Shown here in pieces: positions 62,526-64,000 of a stretch of 64,000 nucleotides of DNA. A model generated the notes under the pieces. The model saw only the letters and a program-made list of their open reading frames with translations. It made no database searches and was not told the origin of the DNA. The DNA is from Phlebotomus papatasi (Eukaryota > Arthropoda > Insecta > Diptera > Psychodidae): the NCBI RefSeq assembly GCF_024763615.1, contig NC_077223.1:248001-312000 (forward strand), read 5' to 3'. The translations under genes and the position numbers were made by a program. The number at the start of each line of letters is the position of its first letter. Position 1 is the stretch's first letter.

Positions 62526-63440
62526 TAGGGGAGATTGGGGCAAAAAGTCACAAATCGAAAAATTCAAAATTCAATATCTTCCAAGGTAAAAAAGATACCG
62601 GCTCAAATTTTTTTCTATAGATAGCCTCCACAGACCTTCTTCAATGTCGTAAGTTTCTTAGAATTCGATCAAGAAATTTATAAAATAAAAAATATCGAAA
62701 TTTTTAGCCCTATTTTTGAAATATTTTCCTTGCAGAAGATAACAATTATTATCTACTTATTTTCCAAAATTGATGCACTAGTGAATATTTTCCAAATAAT
62801 TTGGATTTTTTGAATACGAATCCGCTATCTATTTTAGAATTTCACAAAAGTTCTTTTCTCCAGAACACCTTTTATTAAAAATTACCACTTGGGGTAAAAA
62901 GTAACAAAAGGTATAGAGCAAAAAGTAACATAAAAACGAAGCAATTTCTGATGTCTCACGGCGAAAAGAAACATCATTATCATGTCTGGCCACTTGTTGT
63001 TTGCATTGGTCAAACGATTTGCAGTCTTTTGTGTTTTTTTTTTCTAAAATAGCTTGAAAGCGCTTTTCTCGTTTTCTCACTTTTCTCGCAGAGAAAACGG
63101 TATTTTACAAAGGTGTAGATGAATAAATTTTCTATGAAAATATGTCATCTAGGTAATTTTTCGAATTTACAGAAGCCCGTAATGAAGCGAATCAAAATAT
63201 GATAATACCCAATGTCTGGTACTATTTGCCCCAACATTTTTGAGAAAAGTCACAAAATTAGCTTTTAGAAATTGGCTCGATAAACGTATTTCCTTACAAA
63301 ATAGTGGAAAATTACTTTCACAAAGCTGTAGAGCGGTAAATTTCCTATAAAACAGCGCTAATTAGAATTTTTTAAGCGCTCGAGTAGCTTGTAAAAAAAT
63401 AAAATATCCGTTTTGTGACTTTTTGCCCCAGTCTCCCCTA
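62526..63440. mobile_element. TIR element, 915 bases (TAGGGGAGAYTGGGGCAAAA ends)
   Basis: The left end taggggagattggggcaaaa and the right end ttttgccccagtctccccta are inverted complements over about 29 bases including gtcacaaa. The inside repeats the words gggg(t/c)aaaaagt(a/c)ac several times. No transposase ORF, so non-autonomous. It lies in the intron of the minus-strand gene ending at 61993. Confidence 0.82.
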
Positions 63441-63504
63441 GTATTAAAAAAACAAATATATTTTCATTATTATTCTAGATATTTTTTTTAATCCAATGAT
63501 TTCT

Positions 63505-64000
63505 CGCCAAATTCTCGCATCAACTTGTTAACTCCCTTCATTAGACATGACAAACATGTCTCCACGGCCTCGGACGAACCTTTTCAACTTTCTCTTGAAA
63601 TCTGGCAAGAATACTGAGCCTTCTCCCTGAGATCGGTCATCCATATTCCCCAATATTACTTAATGGAACGAACTTTTGCGGTGCGGGGCACATCGAATAC
63701 CCTTCCCACAGCCTTGGAATCTCGCTTTGAATCCTTTGAGAAAATAATCGTGAGTTTCCGCGACTATTTTTTAGCGCTGTGACGCTGTTTTTTTCGGTCA
63801 GATGGGAAGCAGCCTGAACTTTGTAGGTTATCAAGCTATTCCTTCTCTTGATTTTCTGGACCAAACCCCAAGATATTCCCATCTATTTGTCAAGATTTCA
63901 CACGGGAGGATTGAATTGCTTCTCGAAAAGCTCTAGCACTTTCTTTGCCACCCTCTTGTCCTGAATCCCGGGCTTTCCGCCACTTCCTCCTGGTTTCTGA
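63505..64000 (-). pseudogene. Tc1/mariner-like transposase fragment, degenerate
   Basis: Read on the minus strand from the right edge: KPGGSGGKPGIQDKRVAKKV, then in-frame stops near 63905-63890, then GISWGLVQKIKRRNSLITYK and a basic helical segment to about 63640, followed by further stops. The pattern (GSGGKP linker, helix-turn-helix with VQKIKRRN and TYKVQ) fits the N-terminal DNA-binding part of a Tc1/mariner-superfamily transposase. The catalytic DDE domain is not recognisable. It is dead and truncated by the window edge. Confidence 0.6.

Noticed and set aside
1..64000. CRISPR arrays, bacterial operons or phage-like defence genes
   Set aside because: All genes are spliced animal genes; the repeats found are inverted-repeat transposons and microsatellites, with no regularly spaced direct repeats.

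Overview
The window is AT-rich, intron-rich animal DNA. The gene set (chitin synthase, a trol-type perlecan, intron-poor astacins) and the dense load of short inverted-repeat elements point to an insect, most likely a lower dipteran (Nematocera, sand-fly-like). Kingdom and insect assignment are firm; the finer placement is an inference. All exon joins were read by hand from GT/AG signals and phase agreement, not from transcript data.

Layout. 1-3170 (minus strand): the 5' part of a DIRS-like tyrosine-recombinase retrotransposon (RT and RNase H running off the left edge, a gag-like ORF, a probable spliced leader exon), inserted into an astacin gene whose 5' stump remains at about 3170-3384. 4698-5483 (minus): an intact tandem astacin paralogue. 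5765-11211 (minus): a complete seven-exon chitin synthase, probably the gut-type class B enzyme. 12022-16850 (minus): a mitochondrial-type aldehyde dehydrogenase of 517 aa whose large second intron holds a complete nucleoside hydrolase gene on the opposite strand (14194-15374). 18066-18646 (plus): a small zinc-knuckle SREK1IP1 homologue. 22947-50573 (plus): the perlecan gene, 15 exons and about 3031 aa: signal peptide, Lys-rich segment, SG attachment motif, SEA, 10 LDLa, 3 laminin IV modules with laminin-EGF repeats, 11 Ig domains, one laminin G domain and a hydrophobic tail. A second signal-peptide exon at 32708 and a readable retained intron at 48758 suggest alternative short forms.

50.6-64 kb: mostly non-coding and full of repeats. 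It holds the last exon of an unidentified minus-strand gene (61993-62261) with a very T-rich plus strand downstream of it, and a dead Tc1/mariner-like transposase at the right edge.

Repeats are a major component. I found at least ten families of terminal-inverted-repeat elements, several with two or more copies and clean target duplications (TTA/TAA, TTAA, TTAT), plus one clear and one doubtful tRNA-derived SINE.

How the genes relate: chitin synthase (peritrophic matrix or cuticle) and the secreted astacin peptidases could act in the same gut tissue, and their neighbouring location is suggestive only. Perlecan is a basement-membrane proteoglycan. Aldehyde dehydrogenase and nucleoside hydrolase are metabolic enzymes with no pathway link that I can see; their nesting is structural.
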